From: Thermomicrobium sp. 4228-Ro
GTDB taxonomy: Bacteria > Chloroflexota > Chloroflexia > Thermomicrobiales > Thermomicrobiaceae
Direction of reading: 5' to 3'
Assembly (NCBI RefSeq): GCF_026241205.1
Contig: NZ_JAPFQM010000001.1
Coordinates: 558,001-622,000 of the forward strand
Length of the DNA: 64,000 nt
Within the stretch, counting starts at the first letter, position 1; the number at the start of each line of letters is the position of its first letter. The position numbers and the translations under genes were made by a program. Under the pieces are notes generated by a model that was given only the letters and a program-made list of their open reading frames with translations, searched no databases and was not told the DNA's origin. Positions 17,737 to 26,152 of this stretch are shown piece by piece.

Positions 17737-19147
17737 TCCCGAGGGCGCGCCGGATCGCCGTGACGAGCACCCTGTCCTGTTCGGGAAGCACGGTCCGGGC
17801 ATCGAGCATGAGGCGCTCGTCCTCCACCCGACCGATCACCGGAGGACGACCGAGCCGAAGGCGCCGGGCGAACTCCTCGAGCCCCAGTCCGTAGCGAGCC
17901 TGCAGACTGACCGCAGGGATCGCCAAAGCGACGCTCGGCAGCGTCTCGCCGGGAAGCGACCCACCCCCGACCGTCGCCTCGGTCGCGACGACCGAACAGT
18001 CGACCGACGCAGCGAGTTCCGCGGCCCAGTTACGGCATCGCTCTTCCAGTGCCGCAACGGGTGCAGCGATCATGCGCCAGACCGGTATTTTCTCCATGGC
18101 TTCACCGCGCACGTAGTGCCGCAACGTTGTGGCGAGCCCAGCGAGGGCCGTCTTGTCAGCACGGATCGCCCGGGCGAGCGGGTGCCGCTCGAGACGCTCG
18201 ATGAGCGACCGCCGGCCGACGATCAGTCCCGCTTGCGGCCCACCCAGAAGCTTGTCGCCCGAAAAACAGACCAGGTCGGCACCAGCTGCGATCGCCTCCT
18301 GAACGGTCGGCTCGTGCGCGAGCCCGAACTGTGCCGTATCGAGCAGCGCACCGCTCCCCACATCCTCGATCAGGAGCAAGCCGTGCGCGTGGGCCAACTC
18401 GGCCAGTTCCTCGAGCGACGGCTGGTGCGTGAACCCGATGATCCGGAAATTGCTCCAGTGGACGGAGAGAATCGCTGCCGTCTCTTCGCTGATCGCCGCC
18501 TCGTAGTCCCGAACATAGGTGCGGTTGGTGGTGCCGACCTCGACCAGTCGCGCACCGCTCTGGCGCAGGACGTCCGGAATCCGGAAACCGCCGCCGATCT
18601 CGACTGCCTGGCTGCGCGACACCAAGACAGCACGACCGGCACAAAAGGTGCTGAGCACGAGCAGCACGGCCGCAGCATTGTTGTTGACAGCCAGCCCGGC
18701 TTCAGCACCGGTGAGGAGGGAGAGCAAGCGGCTGATCTCGGCCATTCGCCCACCGCGCCGCCCGGTTTCCAGTTCGATTTCCAGCGCCGTGTACCGCCGG
18801 GCAGCATCGGCCATAGCCTGCGCTGCTTCTTCACTGACCGGTGCGCGGCCAAGATTGGTATGGATCACGACACCGGTCGCATTGATCACCGGTTCGAGAC
18901 GGGGTCGAGCCAGCTGCTCGAGCTCCCGGAGAAGAGCAGTGAGCACGTCACCGGCCTGCCCGGTCGTCAGGATCGTCTGGCGAGTCGCTGCGAGGACTTC
19001 CTGGATCACGGGCACCACTGCTCGCTCACCGAGCTCGTCCACGAACGGCCGCACCGCGGGATGCTGGCACAGCGTCGAAACCGCCGGAAGGCTGCGCAAC
19101 AGCCGTTGTCGCTCCGCATCGAGCGCACCAGCTGACGAGCGATCCAT
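17729..19147 (-). CDS. selA: L-seryl-tRNA(Sec) selenium transferase
   Basis: PLP enzyme that converts Ser-tRNA(Sec) to Sec-tRNA(Sec) with selenophosphate. 472 aa, the usual length. The N-terminal tRNA-binding region (LPAVSTLCQHPAV) precedes INATGVVIHTNLGRAP, GGRMAEISRLLSLLTGAEAG and the PLP lysine K299 in VCFSGDKLLGGPQAG. Its presence implies that the organism decodes UGA as selenocysteine. However, no selB, selD, tRNA-Sec or obvious selenoprotein lies in the window. Transcription comes from right of 19147, downstream of tRNA-Pro and its terminator. Confidence 0.94.
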   Translation of the reverse strand: MDRSSAGALDAERQRLLRSLPAVSTLCQHPAVRPFVDELGERAVVPVIQEVLAATRQTILTTGQAGDVLTALLRELEQLARPRLEPVINATGVVIHTNLGRAPVSEEAAQAMADAARRYTALEIELETGRRGGRMAEISRLLSLLTGAEAGLAVNNNAAAVLLVLSTFCAGRAVLVSRSQAVEIGGGFRIPDVLRQSGARLVEVGTTNRTYVRDYEAAISEETAAILSVHWSNFRIIGFTHQPSLEELAELAHAHGLLLIEDVGSGALLDTAQFGLAHEPTVQEAIAAGADLVCFSGDKLLGGPQAGLIVGRRSLIERLERHPLARAIRADKTALAGLATTLRHYVRGEAMEKIPVWRMIAAPVAALEERCRNWAAELAASVDCSVVATEATVGGGSLPGETLPSVALAIPAVSLQARYGLGLEEFARRLRLGRPPVIGRVEDERLMLDARTVLPEQDRVLVTAIRRALGIT

Positions 19148-19168
19148 CGTGACGCTCCTGCTGCAGAC

Positions 19169-19192
19169 GAAAAAGGCCGGCGGAGCCGGCCT
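19169..19192 (-). terminator. Intrinsic terminator after tRNA-Pro
   Basis: On the minus strand AGGCCGGC, loop TCC, GCCGGCCT is followed directly by a run of Ts (TTTTTCG). An 8-bp GC stem with a U-tract is a textbook rho-independent terminator. It lies just after the tRNA-Pro 3' end and before selA. Confidence 0.85.
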
Positions 19193-19197
19193 ACCTG

Positions 19198-19272
19198 TCG
19201 GGGAGAGAGGATTCGAACCTCCGACCTCCGCGTCCCGAACGCGGCGCGCTAACCGGGCTGCGCCACTCCCCG
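19198..19272 (-). tRNA. tRNA-Pro (anticodon CGG)
   Basis: The cloverleaf folds on the minus strand. Acceptor CGGGGAG pairs with CTCCCCG, the anticodon loop is TTCGGGA with anticodon CGG flanked by CGCG/CGCG pairs, and the T arm is GGAGG-TTCGAAT-CCTCT. The discriminator is A, and CCA is not encoded (it is followed by CAGG). It has its own promoter (19286-19315) and terminator. Confidence 0.93.
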
Positions 19273-19285
19273 CTCATCCGGCGGG

Positions 19286-19315
19286 AGTATAGCACAGGCA
19301 CAACGCCACCGGCAA
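19286..19315 (-). promoter_or_regulatory. Promoter of tRNA-Pro
   Basis: Minus strand: TTGCCG (19310-19315), an 18-base spacer ending in TGC, then TATACT (19286-19291), an extended -10. The predicted start is a few bases before the mature tRNA 5' end at 19272. Confidence 0.7.
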
Positions 19316-19375
19316 GCGATCGCCTGGCGCATCCTCCAGCGCGTCGGTTAGAATTGACGATGCGCTGGGTGTTCT

Positions 19376-19449
19376 GCCCGCGTAGCTCAGGGGAAAGAGC
19401 CGGGGCGTCCTAAGCCCTGTGGTCGGGGGTTCGAGTCCCTCCGCGGGCG
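19376..19449 (+). tRNA. tRNA-Arg (anticodon CCT)
   Basis: Acceptor GCCCGCG pairs with CGCGGGC, D arm GCTC/GAGC, anticodon stem GGGGC/GCCCT with loop GTCCTAA (anticodon CCT, reading AGG), and T arm GGGGG-TTCGAGT-CCCTC. The discriminator is G and CCA is not encoded. A possible -10 (TAGAAT, 19349-19354) lies upstream without a clear -35. Confidence 0.92.
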
Positions 19450-19543
19450 CCGCGATCGCGTCCAGCCGCTCGCCACCGGCACGGGCGTCGGTGGCATTCT
19501 TGCTTACCAGCCGGCTGGAGCGCGAGAAGGGAGCCACACGGCG

Positions 19544-20854
19544 GTGCAAACCGAACTGGAGCGGAGTCGGTTCTTTCCGAAGCCCGCTATCGAGCGGGTC
19601 GCGATGATCAGCGTCCACACGTCTCCCCTGGCACAGCCCGGAATCGGCAATGCTGGTGGCATGAACGTCTATATCCGCGAACTCAGCCGTCATCTCGCTG
19701 AACGCGGCGTCGAAGTCGACATCTTCACGCGACGCGAGGACCCTGCCACCCCGGCGGTCGTCGAGCCACGTCGCGGCGTGCGCGTCTACACGCTGGACGC
19801 CGGCCCCGCAGCTCCGATCGCCAAAGATCAACTGTTCTGTTATCTACCGGCCTTTGTCTCCGAGCTCGCCTACCAGGTCTACCGCGATCGGCGCTCGTAC
19901 GACTGCATCCATGCGCATTACTGGCTTTCCGGTTGGGCTGCCTATCTCTTGCAGCGCTATTGGAACATCCCGTTCGTTCAGATGTTCCACACGCTCGCTG
20001 CCCTCAAGAACGCCGTCTCCTCTGGACCGCTCGAATCGGTCCTCCGACTCCAGGTCGAACAAGGGCTGGCTCGTGTCGCCGACGCGATCATCGCGGCGAA
20101 TCCCGACGAGCGCTCGACGATCGAGCAGCAACTCGGGGCAACTGCTGCAAGCGTGTGCACCGTGCCACCCGGTGTCGACGCCGAACACTTTCGCCCGCTC
20201 GACCGCGCTGCTGCCCGCGCGGTGCTCGGCATCGAGCCAGGTCGACCGACTGCGCTCTTCGTCGGGCGTATCGACCCGATCAAAGGGATCGATGTGCTCC
20301 TGCGGGCCTGGCAGCGTGTCGTCGCAGATCTCTCGCACCAGCGGCCGCTCCTGCTGTTTCTCGGGGGAACATTCCAGACCGGTTCCGGCGCACCGCGACC
20401 GGACGACGCGCTCGCCCGCGTCATCGCTGAAGCAGCCAGCCTCGGTCTCGGCGAAACGATCCGATTCGTCGGGTCGCGGCCGCAAGAAGAACTCCCGCTC
20501 TTCTACAATGCTGCCGATATCTGTCTGATCCCCTCGTTGTACGAATCGTTCGGTTTGGTCGCCGTCGAAGCCATGGCCTGTGGCACACCGGTCGTGGCGA
20601 GCTGCGTCGGTGGGTTGCGATTCAGCATCGAGCACGAGATGTCCGGGTTGCACGTGCCACCAGCGGATCCCGAGGCGTTCGCAGCCGCAACGATCCGGGC
20701 ACTGACCGACCACCAGCTCCGGTCGCACTTGCAGGTCGGGGCGCGACAGGCGGCGCTCCGGTACTCCTGGCACCGCGTCACGACGATCGTCGCCCGCGTC
20801 TACGAGCGCGTGGCCCGGCGCGAAGCATTGCACCCCTGTTGTGCTGGTCCGTGA
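19544..20854 (+). CDS. GT4 glycosyltransferase, MshA/sucrose-phosphate synthase-like
   Basis: Retaining GT-B glycosyltransferase. The N-terminal ISVHTSPLAQPGIGNAGGMNVYIREL is nearly diagnostic of the MshA/SPS subgroup, which transfers a sugar from UDP-sugar to an inositol- or sugar-phosphate. The C-terminal half has FVGRIDPIKGIDVLL, PLFYNAADICLIPSLYESFGLVAVEAMACGTPVV (E-x7-E motif) and SCVGGL. 436 aa from a GTG at 19544; an ATG at 19604 is the alternative. The acceptor is not known here, since other mycothiol genes are absent from the window. It is followed 8 bp later by the B3/4 gene on the same strand. Confidence 0.85.
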   Translation: MQTELERSRFFPKPAIERVAMISVHTSPLAQPGIGNAGGMNVYIRELSRHLAERGVEVDIFTRREDPATPAVVEPRRGVRVYTLDAGPAAPIAKDQLFCYLPAFVSELAYQVYRDRRSYDCIHAHYWLSGWAAYLLQRYWNIPFVQMFHTLAALKNAVSSGPLESVLRLQVEQGLARVADAIIAANPDERSTIEQQLGATAASVCTVPPGVDAEHFRPLDRAAARAVLGIEPGRPTALFVGRIDPIKGIDVLLRAWQRVVADLSHQRPLLLFLGGTFQTGSGAPRPDDALARVIAEAASLGLGETIRFVGSRPQEELPLFYNAADICLIPSLYESFGLVAVEAMACGTPVVASCVGGLRFSIEHEMSGLHVPPADPEAFAAATIRALTDHQLRSHLQVGARQAALRYSWHRVTTIVARVYERVARREALHPCCAGP

Positions 20855-20862
20855 GGGGAGCG

Positions 20863-21573
20863 ATGAGCCGGTTCCGGATCGCACGGGAGGTCTTCGAACG
20901 GTTTCCCGACTATCTCGTCGTGGTGCTCGTGGTCGAAGCGCTCGACAATCAGCGAGCGCCCGAGCAGGCACGGGCACTCCTCAGCGAGAGCATCGCGCAG
21001 GCACGCGAGCAGTACGGTACTCGCGATCCTAAAGATCTCCCGGCGATCGCTGTCTGGCGCCACGCGTTCCGCACCCTCGGTTGGTCGGCGAGCACCTACC
21101 AGAGTTCGGTCGAGGCGCTCCTGCGGCGGACGCTCAAAGGCAACCCGCCGCCGAGTATCAACCCAACCGTTGACCTCGTGAACGCTGCCTCGCTCCGTTT
21201 CCTCGTTCCGGTCGGTGCGCACGACCTCGACACAGCCCCGGAGGGAATCACCGTCCGGCCGAGCGAGGCCGGGGATCGCTTCCTCCCCCTCGGGGAGGGA
21301 GAACCGGAAATCCCCGAGCCCGGCGAGATCGTGTACGCCCACGACCACGAAGTGCGAACGCGCCGTTGGGTCTGGCGGCAGAGCCGGATCGGTCTCGTAA
21401 CCCCCGAGACGCGACGGGTCTTCGTCCCGATCGATGCGTTCCACGGGGTCACAGCAGACGCTGCTCTGGAGGCTGCCGAGTGGCTCGCGGCACAGTTCGA
21501 GCGGCTCTTGGGGGCAACCATACGCCGTGACCTCGTCGACCGCGCTCGGCCTGAGATCGTGCTGGAGCGCTGA
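20863..21573 (+). CDS. B3/B4 (tRNA-binding) domain protein
   Basis: 236 aa resembling the B3/B4 domain of phenylalanyl-tRNA synthetase beta chain as a stand-alone protein. The features are WRHAFRTLGWSASTYQSSVEALLRR, PSINPTVDLVNAASLRFLVPVGAHDLD and EIVYAHDHEVRTRRWVWRQ. Free-standing B3/4 proteins are thought to edit mis-charged tRNA or amino-acid adducts. Start ATG 20863 was chosen for the GGGGAGCG just upstream; it is 8 bp from the glycosyltransferase stop. No catalytic residues can be assigned from the sequence alone. Confidence 0.75.
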   Translation: MSRFRIAREVFERFPDYLVVVLVVEALDNQRAPEQARALLSESIAQAREQYGTRDPKDLPAIAVWRHAFRTLGWSASTYQSSVEALLRRTLKGNPPPSINPTVDLVNAASLRFLVPVGAHDLDTAPEGITVRPSEAGDRFLPLGEGEPEIPEPGEIVYAHDHEVRTRRWVWRQSRIGLVTPETRRVFVPIDAFHGVTADAALEAAEWLAAQFERLLGATIRRDLVDRARPEIVLER

Positions 21574-22185
21574 CGCTTCTTCTCAGCATCGTCACCCTAA
21601 CACGCGCTGCAGTCGCTGTGTGCCTCACCACACGCACCGGAGCGCGCTCGACACGAGGGCACTCTGCCCAAGGAATATTCCGTCCAGCGGAAGCGGTAAC
21701 CAGCGTCGAGTGGAACGCCGCTCGCTCGCACGACAGCGAGGCGACGGCTCGCTCCGCCGGCACGGCGACGGTTCTGCCGCCCGGGCGCTTGCGACGTCGT
21801 GACACGATCTCCGCCCGATGGACCTGTTCCAGTATTCGTGGGCACGCTGCACCCACAACCTTCTTGACAAGACGATGCAGAGCTGCTAGCATGTGCAGGG
21901 TGGGGCTCACTGGATCGGAGTACGTGCCCATGACCGACGGTAGGCGAGCCCAGACGATCTCGCAGTACGCCGCGAGCTGGTCTGCCCAGTTCCTCGTTGT
22001 ACCCCGTCGTGTCTATCCGCTGAAACGCCATTCCCCCGTTCGGTAGTTCCTCCAACGCACGAGCCAGACTGCGCGTCCGACACCGATCCCGGTGGACGTT
22101 GCGGCGTGGAAGCCACGCCATAGTGTGCCATCGGAAGACCGGAGACCGTGTTTCGACGTCGGTGGATACTGACGAGGGGGATGGC
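21574..22185. other. 612-bp intergenic region with dapA promoter and long leader
   Basis: No gene can be supported. A strong promoter at 21864-21892 directs rightward transcription, giving a leader of about 285 bases before dapA. The leader contains a 38-codon open frame at 21930-22046 (ATG preceded by GGAG about 10 bases upstream) without codon enrichment suggesting an attenuator. It also contains a perfect 7-bp hairpin GGCGTGG-AAG-CCACGCC at 22103-22119. I could not match it to the lysine riboswitch or the T-box consensus. Confidence 0.5.
21864..21892 (+). promoter_or_regulatory. Strong sigma-70 promoter upstream of dapA
   Basis: Consensus TTGACA (21864-21869), exactly 17 bases, then TAGCAT (21887-21892). 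Predicted start near 21900. Confidence 0.75.
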
Positions 22186-23094
22186 ATGCTCGAGGGAACG
22201 TTCGTCGCACTCATCACGCCGTTCACGAGCGAAGGGATCGACGAGCGAGCGCTCGCTCGCCTCGTCGACTGGCTCATCGATCAGGGAGTCGACGGCCTCG
22301 TTCCGTGCGGGACGACCGGCGAGACACCCAGCCTCACCGAAGACGAGTGGCGGCGAGTCGCTACACTCGTCATCGAGCGCGCGGCGGGGCGCGTCCCGGT
22401 CATCGTCGGTACCGGCACCAACTCCACCACGACCTCGATCGCTCGGACGCGAGCGGCGCGGGAGCTGGGCGCTGACGCCGCGATGGTCGTGACGCCCTAC
22501 TACAACAAGCCGCAACAAGAGGGACTCTTCCGGCACGTCGTCGCTATCGCGGACGCGGTCGACCTTCCGCTCGTCCTTTACAACGTCCCAGGCCGAACCG
22601 GCGTCAACCTCGCACCGGAGACCGCTCGGCGGATCGTCGAGCAAGCACCGGTCATCGCGATCAAGGAGTCGAGCGGATCGCTCGACCAGGTCAGCGAACT
22701 CGTCCTGGCACTCGGCGACCGTTGTGCGGTGCTGAGTGGTGACGACTCGCTGACGCTCCCCATCATCGCGGTCGGGGGCCGGGGAGTCATCTCGGTCGTC
22801 GCCAACGTCGCACCCCGAGCGATGTCGGACCTCGTCCGCGCTGCGCTGCGAGGAGATGTCGAGCGCGCTCGGGCACTCCACCACGAACTCTTCCCCTTGG
22901 CCCGGGCCTTGTTCCTCGAGACGAATCCTGTTCCCGTCAAGGCGGCTGCCGAACTGCTCGGGCTGTGCAACGGTTCCGTCCGGCTTCCGCTCGCTCCGTT
23001 GAGCGAAGGCAATCGCCAGTGGCTCGCGCATGTGCTGGCCACTTGTCCCCACACGGCACCACTGCTGGCCAATCGTCTCGGGGAGGCCGCCTGA
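22186..23094 (+). CDS. dapA: 4-hydroxy-tetrahydrodipicolinate synthase
   Basis: Class I aldolase condensing pyruvate with aspartate semialdehyde, the first committed step to lysine and diaminopimelate. 302 aa. LVPCGTTGETPSLTEDE (substrate-binding TTGE), VTPYYNKPQQEGLFRHV (catalytic Tyr), LYNVPGRTGVNL and the Schiff-base Lys in VIAIKESSGSL are all present. ATG 22186 is preceded by GAGGGGG. Stop and the dapB start overlap as TGATG, so dapA-dapB is one translationally coupled unit. Confidence 0.96.
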   Translation: MLEGTFVALITPFTSEGIDERALARLVDWLIDQGVDGLVPCGTTGETPSLTEDEWRRVATLVIERAAGRVPVIVGTGTNSTTTSIARTRAARELGADAAMVVTPYYNKPQQEGLFRHVVAIADAVDLPLVLYNVPGRTGVNLAPETARRIVEQAPVIAIKESSGSLDQVSELVLALGDRCAVLSGDDSLTLPIIAVGGRGVISVVANVAPRAMSDLVRAALRGDVERARALHHELFPLARALFLETNPVPVKAAAELLGLCNGSVRLPLAPLSEGNRQWLAHVLATCPHTAPLLANRLGEAA

Positions 23095-23873
23095 TGCTCC
23101 GGATCGGCGTCATCGGCATCACCGGGCGAATGGGTCAGGCGGTCCTCGACGTCGCGGCGGGCACTCACGACATCGCGGCGGTCGCTGGCTTCGTCCGCCC
23201 CGGCCGGGATACCACGGCCCTGCGACGATCGCTGCCACCGTCCCTGCTCCTCACCGATGCACTTCCCGATCTCATGCGCCTCGTCGACGTGGTGATCGAC
23301 TTCAGCCATCCTGACCTCACGCTGGCCGCAGCGCGAGCTGCGGCTGCATCCGGCGTGCCGCTGGTCACCGGTACCACTGGTCTCGCTGAGGCACACCGAG
23401 CTGCCCTGTGCGAAGCGGCACAACATGTACCGATCGTCCATGCTGCGAACTTCAGTGTCGGAATTGCCGTGCTGCTCCGTCTCCTTCCCGAACTGGCGCG
23501 GACGCTCGCAGAGTGGGACATCGAGGTGATCGAGCGGCACCACCGGGCCAAGCGCGATGCGCCGTCCGGCACCGCCATCAGGCTCGTCCAGGCGATGAGC
23601 CGCGCGCGGGCCGAGACACCGCTGACGTACGTCTACGGGCGCGGACCGGGCGAAGCACTGCGACAACCGGGCGAGGTCGGACTGCATGCCGTCCGCGCCG
23701 GTGGCGAAGTGGGACGACACACCGTTCTCCTCGCCAGCGATGACGAGGGACTGGAGATCACGCACTGGGCACAGAGCCGTCGCGCCTACGCGCGCGGTGC
23801 GCTCGAGGCAGCGCGTCGCATACGCAACCGGCCGCCTGGTCTCTATAGCTTCAGTGAGCTGCTTTTCAGCTGA
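23094..23873 (+). CDS. dapB: 4-hydroxy-tetrahydrodipicolinate reductase
   Basis: NAD(P)H-dependent reductase that follows DapA in the diaminopimelate pathway. 259 aa. N-terminal Rossmann loop GVIGITGRMGQAV, VIDFSHPDLT, TGTTGL, and the catalytic/substrate block EVIERHHRAKRDAPSGTA (His-His-x-x-Lys) are all seen. GEVGLHAVRAGGEVGRHTV is the C-terminal family signature. It shares one base with the dapA stop and is followed by a hairpin at 23890-23925. Confidence 0.96.
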   Translation: MLRIGVIGITGRMGQAVLDVAAGTHDIAAVAGFVRPGRDTTALRRSLPPSLLLTDALPDLMRLVDVVIDFSHPDLTLAAARAAAASGVPLVTGTTGLAEAHRAALCEAAQHVPIVHAANFSVGIAVLLRLLPELARTLAEWDIEVIERHHRAKRDAPSGTAIRLVQAMSRARAETPLTYVYGRGPGEALRQPGEVGLHAVRAGGEVGRHTVLLASDDEGLEITHWAQSRRAYARGALEAARRIRNRPPGLYSFSELLFS

Positions 23874-23889
23874 TACCCAAGGTTCTCCC

Positions 23890-23925
23890 AGCCCCGCTGG
23901 GTGTCGCCCGACGCTCAGCGGGGCT
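23890..23925 (+). terminator. Hairpin terminator after dapB
   Basis: AGCCCCGCTG (23890-23899) pairs perfectly with CAGCGGGGCT (23916-23925) across a 16-base loop. It is followed by ATGCTTTCG, a weak U-run. It starts 17 bases after the dapB stop. Confidence 0.6.
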
Positions 23926-23984
23926 ATGCTTTCGCTCGGCTGGAGAACAGGCGGGCAACGATCGCGCAGGGAAGGGGAAGAGCC

Positions 23985-24911
23985 GTGCGGTTCGGGATCC
24001 ATGTCGGCCCACAGAACACGACGATCGACGAGCTCCGCCGGCTGTGGCAGTTCGCCGACGAGCATGGTTTCGACTGGTTTTCCGTCTGGGACCATTTCTA
24101 TGCACGCACGTCTGACCGTATCCCCCACTTCGAGGCCGTGCCTCTCCTCGCGGCGATCGCTTGCGACACGCAACGCATCCGCTTCGGGTGCATGGTCTTC
24201 GCCGTGCAGTTCCGGAATATCGGCCTTCTCGCGAAATCGATCGTGACGATCGACCACCTGAGTGGGGGACGACTCGAGGTCGGCCTCGGCGCCGGCTGGC
24301 ACGAGCCGGAATACCGGGCTTTCGGCTACCCGTTCTTGCCGGACCGCGAACGGCTCGACCAGCTCGAAGAGGGGATCCAGGCGCTGCGCCGTCTCCTGCA
24401 AGAGGACGCTGTCACCTTCGAGGGGCGTTGGATCCAGCTCCGCGAGGCACGCGTCCTGCCCAAGCCGGTGCAGCCGCGGTTGCCGCTGTGGATAGGCGGC
24501 GCGGGGGAACGCCGCACGGCTCGTATCGCTGCCCGCCATGCCGACGGGTGGAACATCCCCTATGTCGATCCCGAAGGCTTTCAGCGCAAGAAGGCAGCGC
24601 TCGAGCACTGGTGTACCGTCGAGGGACGCGATCCGACCACGATCCGGATCGCCGTCCAGGTCGGCCTGTACATGGCACCGGAGGACGACGAAGGCGCGGT
24701 GGCCCGCCTGCGCGAACGGCTGGCCGAGCAAGTCGGGCCCCAGGCACTCCAGCAGCCAGGGTGGCTCGTCGGTGGCCCGACCGCGGTCGCCGAGCAGCTC
24801 GCAGCCTACCGCGAAGCCGGAGCCGACTGGATCAACCTGACCGTCCGGCCCCCGGTCGATTTCGCGGCGCTCGAAGCCTTCGTCGAGCACGTCATGCCCG
24901 CCTTTCGCTGA
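23985..24911 (+). CDS. LLM-class flavin/F420-dependent oxidoreductase
   Basis: Luciferase-like (bacterial LLM) TIM-barrel oxidoreductase, 308 aa from a GTG at 23985 with the purine-rich GGAAGGGGAAGAG upstream. WFSVWDHFYAR, RIRFGCMVFAVQFRNIGLLAKSI, TIDHLSGGRLEVGLGAGWHEPEY and LPLWIGGAGERRTARIAARHADGWN are the typical blocks of the F420-dependent subgroup. Cofactor could be F420 or FMN; substrate unknown. It lies alone between the dapB terminator and the copper cassette. Confidence 0.85.
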   Translation: MRFGIHVGPQNTTIDELRRLWQFADEHGFDWFSVWDHFYARTSDRIPHFEAVPLLAAIACDTQRIRFGCMVFAVQFRNIGLLAKSIVTIDHLSGGRLEVGLGAGWHEPEYRAFGYPFLPDRERLDQLEEGIQALRRLLQEDAVTFEGRWIQLREARVLPKPVQPRLPLWIGGAGERRTARIAARHADGWNIPYVDPEGFQRKKAALEHWCTVEGRDPTTIRIAVQVGLYMAPEDDEGAVARLRERLAEQVGPQALQQPGWLVGGPTAVAEQLAAYREAGADWINLTVRPPVDFAALEAFVEHVMPAFR

Positions 24912-25061
24912 GTGCCCGCAGCGGCCTCACTAGGCAACGGGCTCGGCTGGTGTACGGCGACCGTACTGGACCGAACGCCGCGCACCGCGGTGGCTGACCT
25001 GGAAACCGGGGACGACACAACCGTAAGATTACGTCAGAGATGAGCCGCGCACGGAGGCGCG

Positions 25062-25442
25062 ATGCGGACGATGCCTACTCTCTTTCCACTGCTTCCAGGG
25101 TTCCTGCTCATCGTCGCGCTCTCGGCTGCGCTCCTGACGCCGACGGACTGCTCGTGCGGCGCGGAGCTTCCGCACCCGCACGCGTTGTTCGAGCTGCCTG
25201 GCCACACCCACACGCATCGTCACGGTCCGTCTGCTGGGACCACGCACGGCGCCGAGCAGCCCAGCGGGCCGGTCCTCACCCTGCCGGCCGGACCGCTCGC
25301 CATCGCGAGTACGCTCCCGATCCTCAGTGCATCGCTCCTCCTCCTGACGTTCCTCGCCACCGAGTGCCGGTCTCACGCGCCTGACTTCCTCACTCCGGAC
25401 GGCGTGACACTCGTCCCGCTCGATCCGCCACCGCGCCGGTAG
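25062..25442 (+). CDS. His-rich small membrane protein of the copper cassette
   Basis: 126 aa. An N-terminal hydrophobic segment (LLPGFLLIVALSAALL) and a second one (IASTLPILSASLLLLTFLA) flank a loop of about 60 residues. This loop holds a CSC pair and seven His (PHPHALFELPGHTHTHRHG), which could bind copper or another metal. No family was recognised. It precedes two Sco-like genes and a PCuAC gene on the same strand (69-bp gap), which is the main reason to suspect a copper role. Confidence 0.65.
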   Translation: MRTMPTLFPLLPGFLLIVALSAALLTPTDCSCGAELPHPHALFELPGHTHTHRHGPSAGTTHGAEQPSGPVLTLPAGPLAIASTLPILSASLLLLTFLATECRSHAPDFLTPDGVTLVPLDPPPRR

Positions 25443-25510
25443 TCTCGGGCGGAGTGTCGTTCGTCACCTGTTTCGTCCAGGTGTCTCAGTCATATCGGAG
25501 CTGGTGAGAG

Positions 25511-26149
25511 ATGGTTCGCCGTATCGCGCTCGTCATCGTGTTGCTCGCCGCGACGTTTTCCGTCGTCTGGAGCGCGCTCGCCGCGCCGCGCGTCCTGCCG
25601 CGACTCCGGGTCGCACCCGGGTTCGGCCTGGTCGACGCAGCGGGAAATCGCGTCTCCAGCGACGACCTACGCGGGCAGATCGTGCTGGTCACCTTCGGAC
25701 CGGTACGCTGCGACGAGCGCTGCACGGAGTGGAGCTCCCGCCTCGCCGAGGCGTTGGCAGGGGATACCAGCGGGCGCTCGATGCGAGCGATCTGGATCGT
25801 GACCGAACCGAGCGATGCCACACGCCTCGCGACGCTCCAGCGAGAACTCGCCACATCGGGTTTCCCCTGGCTCGTCCTCGGAACGAGTGATGAACGCGAA
25901 CTGGAACTCGTTCTCGCTGGATTCCGGGTTCCCCGGCAGGTATCGCAGCACGGTACCACCGTCGACCCGGTGCTCGTCGTCGTCGATCCGGTCGGTATCG
26001 TCCGGGCCGAATACCGGACGGCTCCGACCGCGACGGTGCTTCAGGGTGACCTCGCGGCGCTGGCTCAGGAAATCCGGAACAGCCGAGGTGCGCGCCGGTA
26101 CCTCTACGAAGCGGCCCATCTCTTCACCTGCAACCTCGGAGGAGCATGA
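25511..26149 (+). CDS. Sco1/SenC-like membrane-anchored thioredoxin-fold protein (divergent)
   Basis: 212 aa with an N-terminal signal anchor (IALVIVLLAATFSVVWSALA). The thioredoxin-like domain has FGPVRCDERC, the CxxxC copper site of Sco proteins, and a later His in SQHGTTVDPVLVVVDPVG at the place of the third ligand. It is more divergent than the next gene, so it may be a specialised paralogue or a reductase partner. Three bases separate it from the canonical Sco gene, indicating cotranscription. Confidence 0.75.
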   Translation: MVRRIALVIVLLAATFSVVWSALAAPRVLPRLRVAPGFGLVDAAGNRVSSDDLRGQIVLVTFGPVRCDERCTEWSSRLAEALAGDTSGRSMRAIWIVTEPSDATRLATLQRELATSGFPWLVLGTSDERELELVLAGFRVPRQVSQHGTTVDPVLVVVDPVGIVRAEYRTAPTATVLQGDLAALAQEIRNSRGARRYLYEAAHLFTCNLGGA

Positions 26150-26152
26150 CCG

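Noticed and set aside
19198-19449. One of the tRNA genes beside selA being tRNA-Sec
   Set aside because: Anticodons are CGG and CCT, not TCA, and both have ordinary 7-bp acceptor and 5-bp T stems.
22080-22140. T-box-like GGTGGACGTTGCGG before dapA
   Set aside because: It lacks the invariant TGGNACCGCG core and a following terminator or sequestrator, so a T-box is not supported.
22578-24890. 770-codon minus-strand frame across dapA, dapB and the LLM gene
   Set aside because: It is antisense to three clearly identified enzymes and has no recognisable domain.
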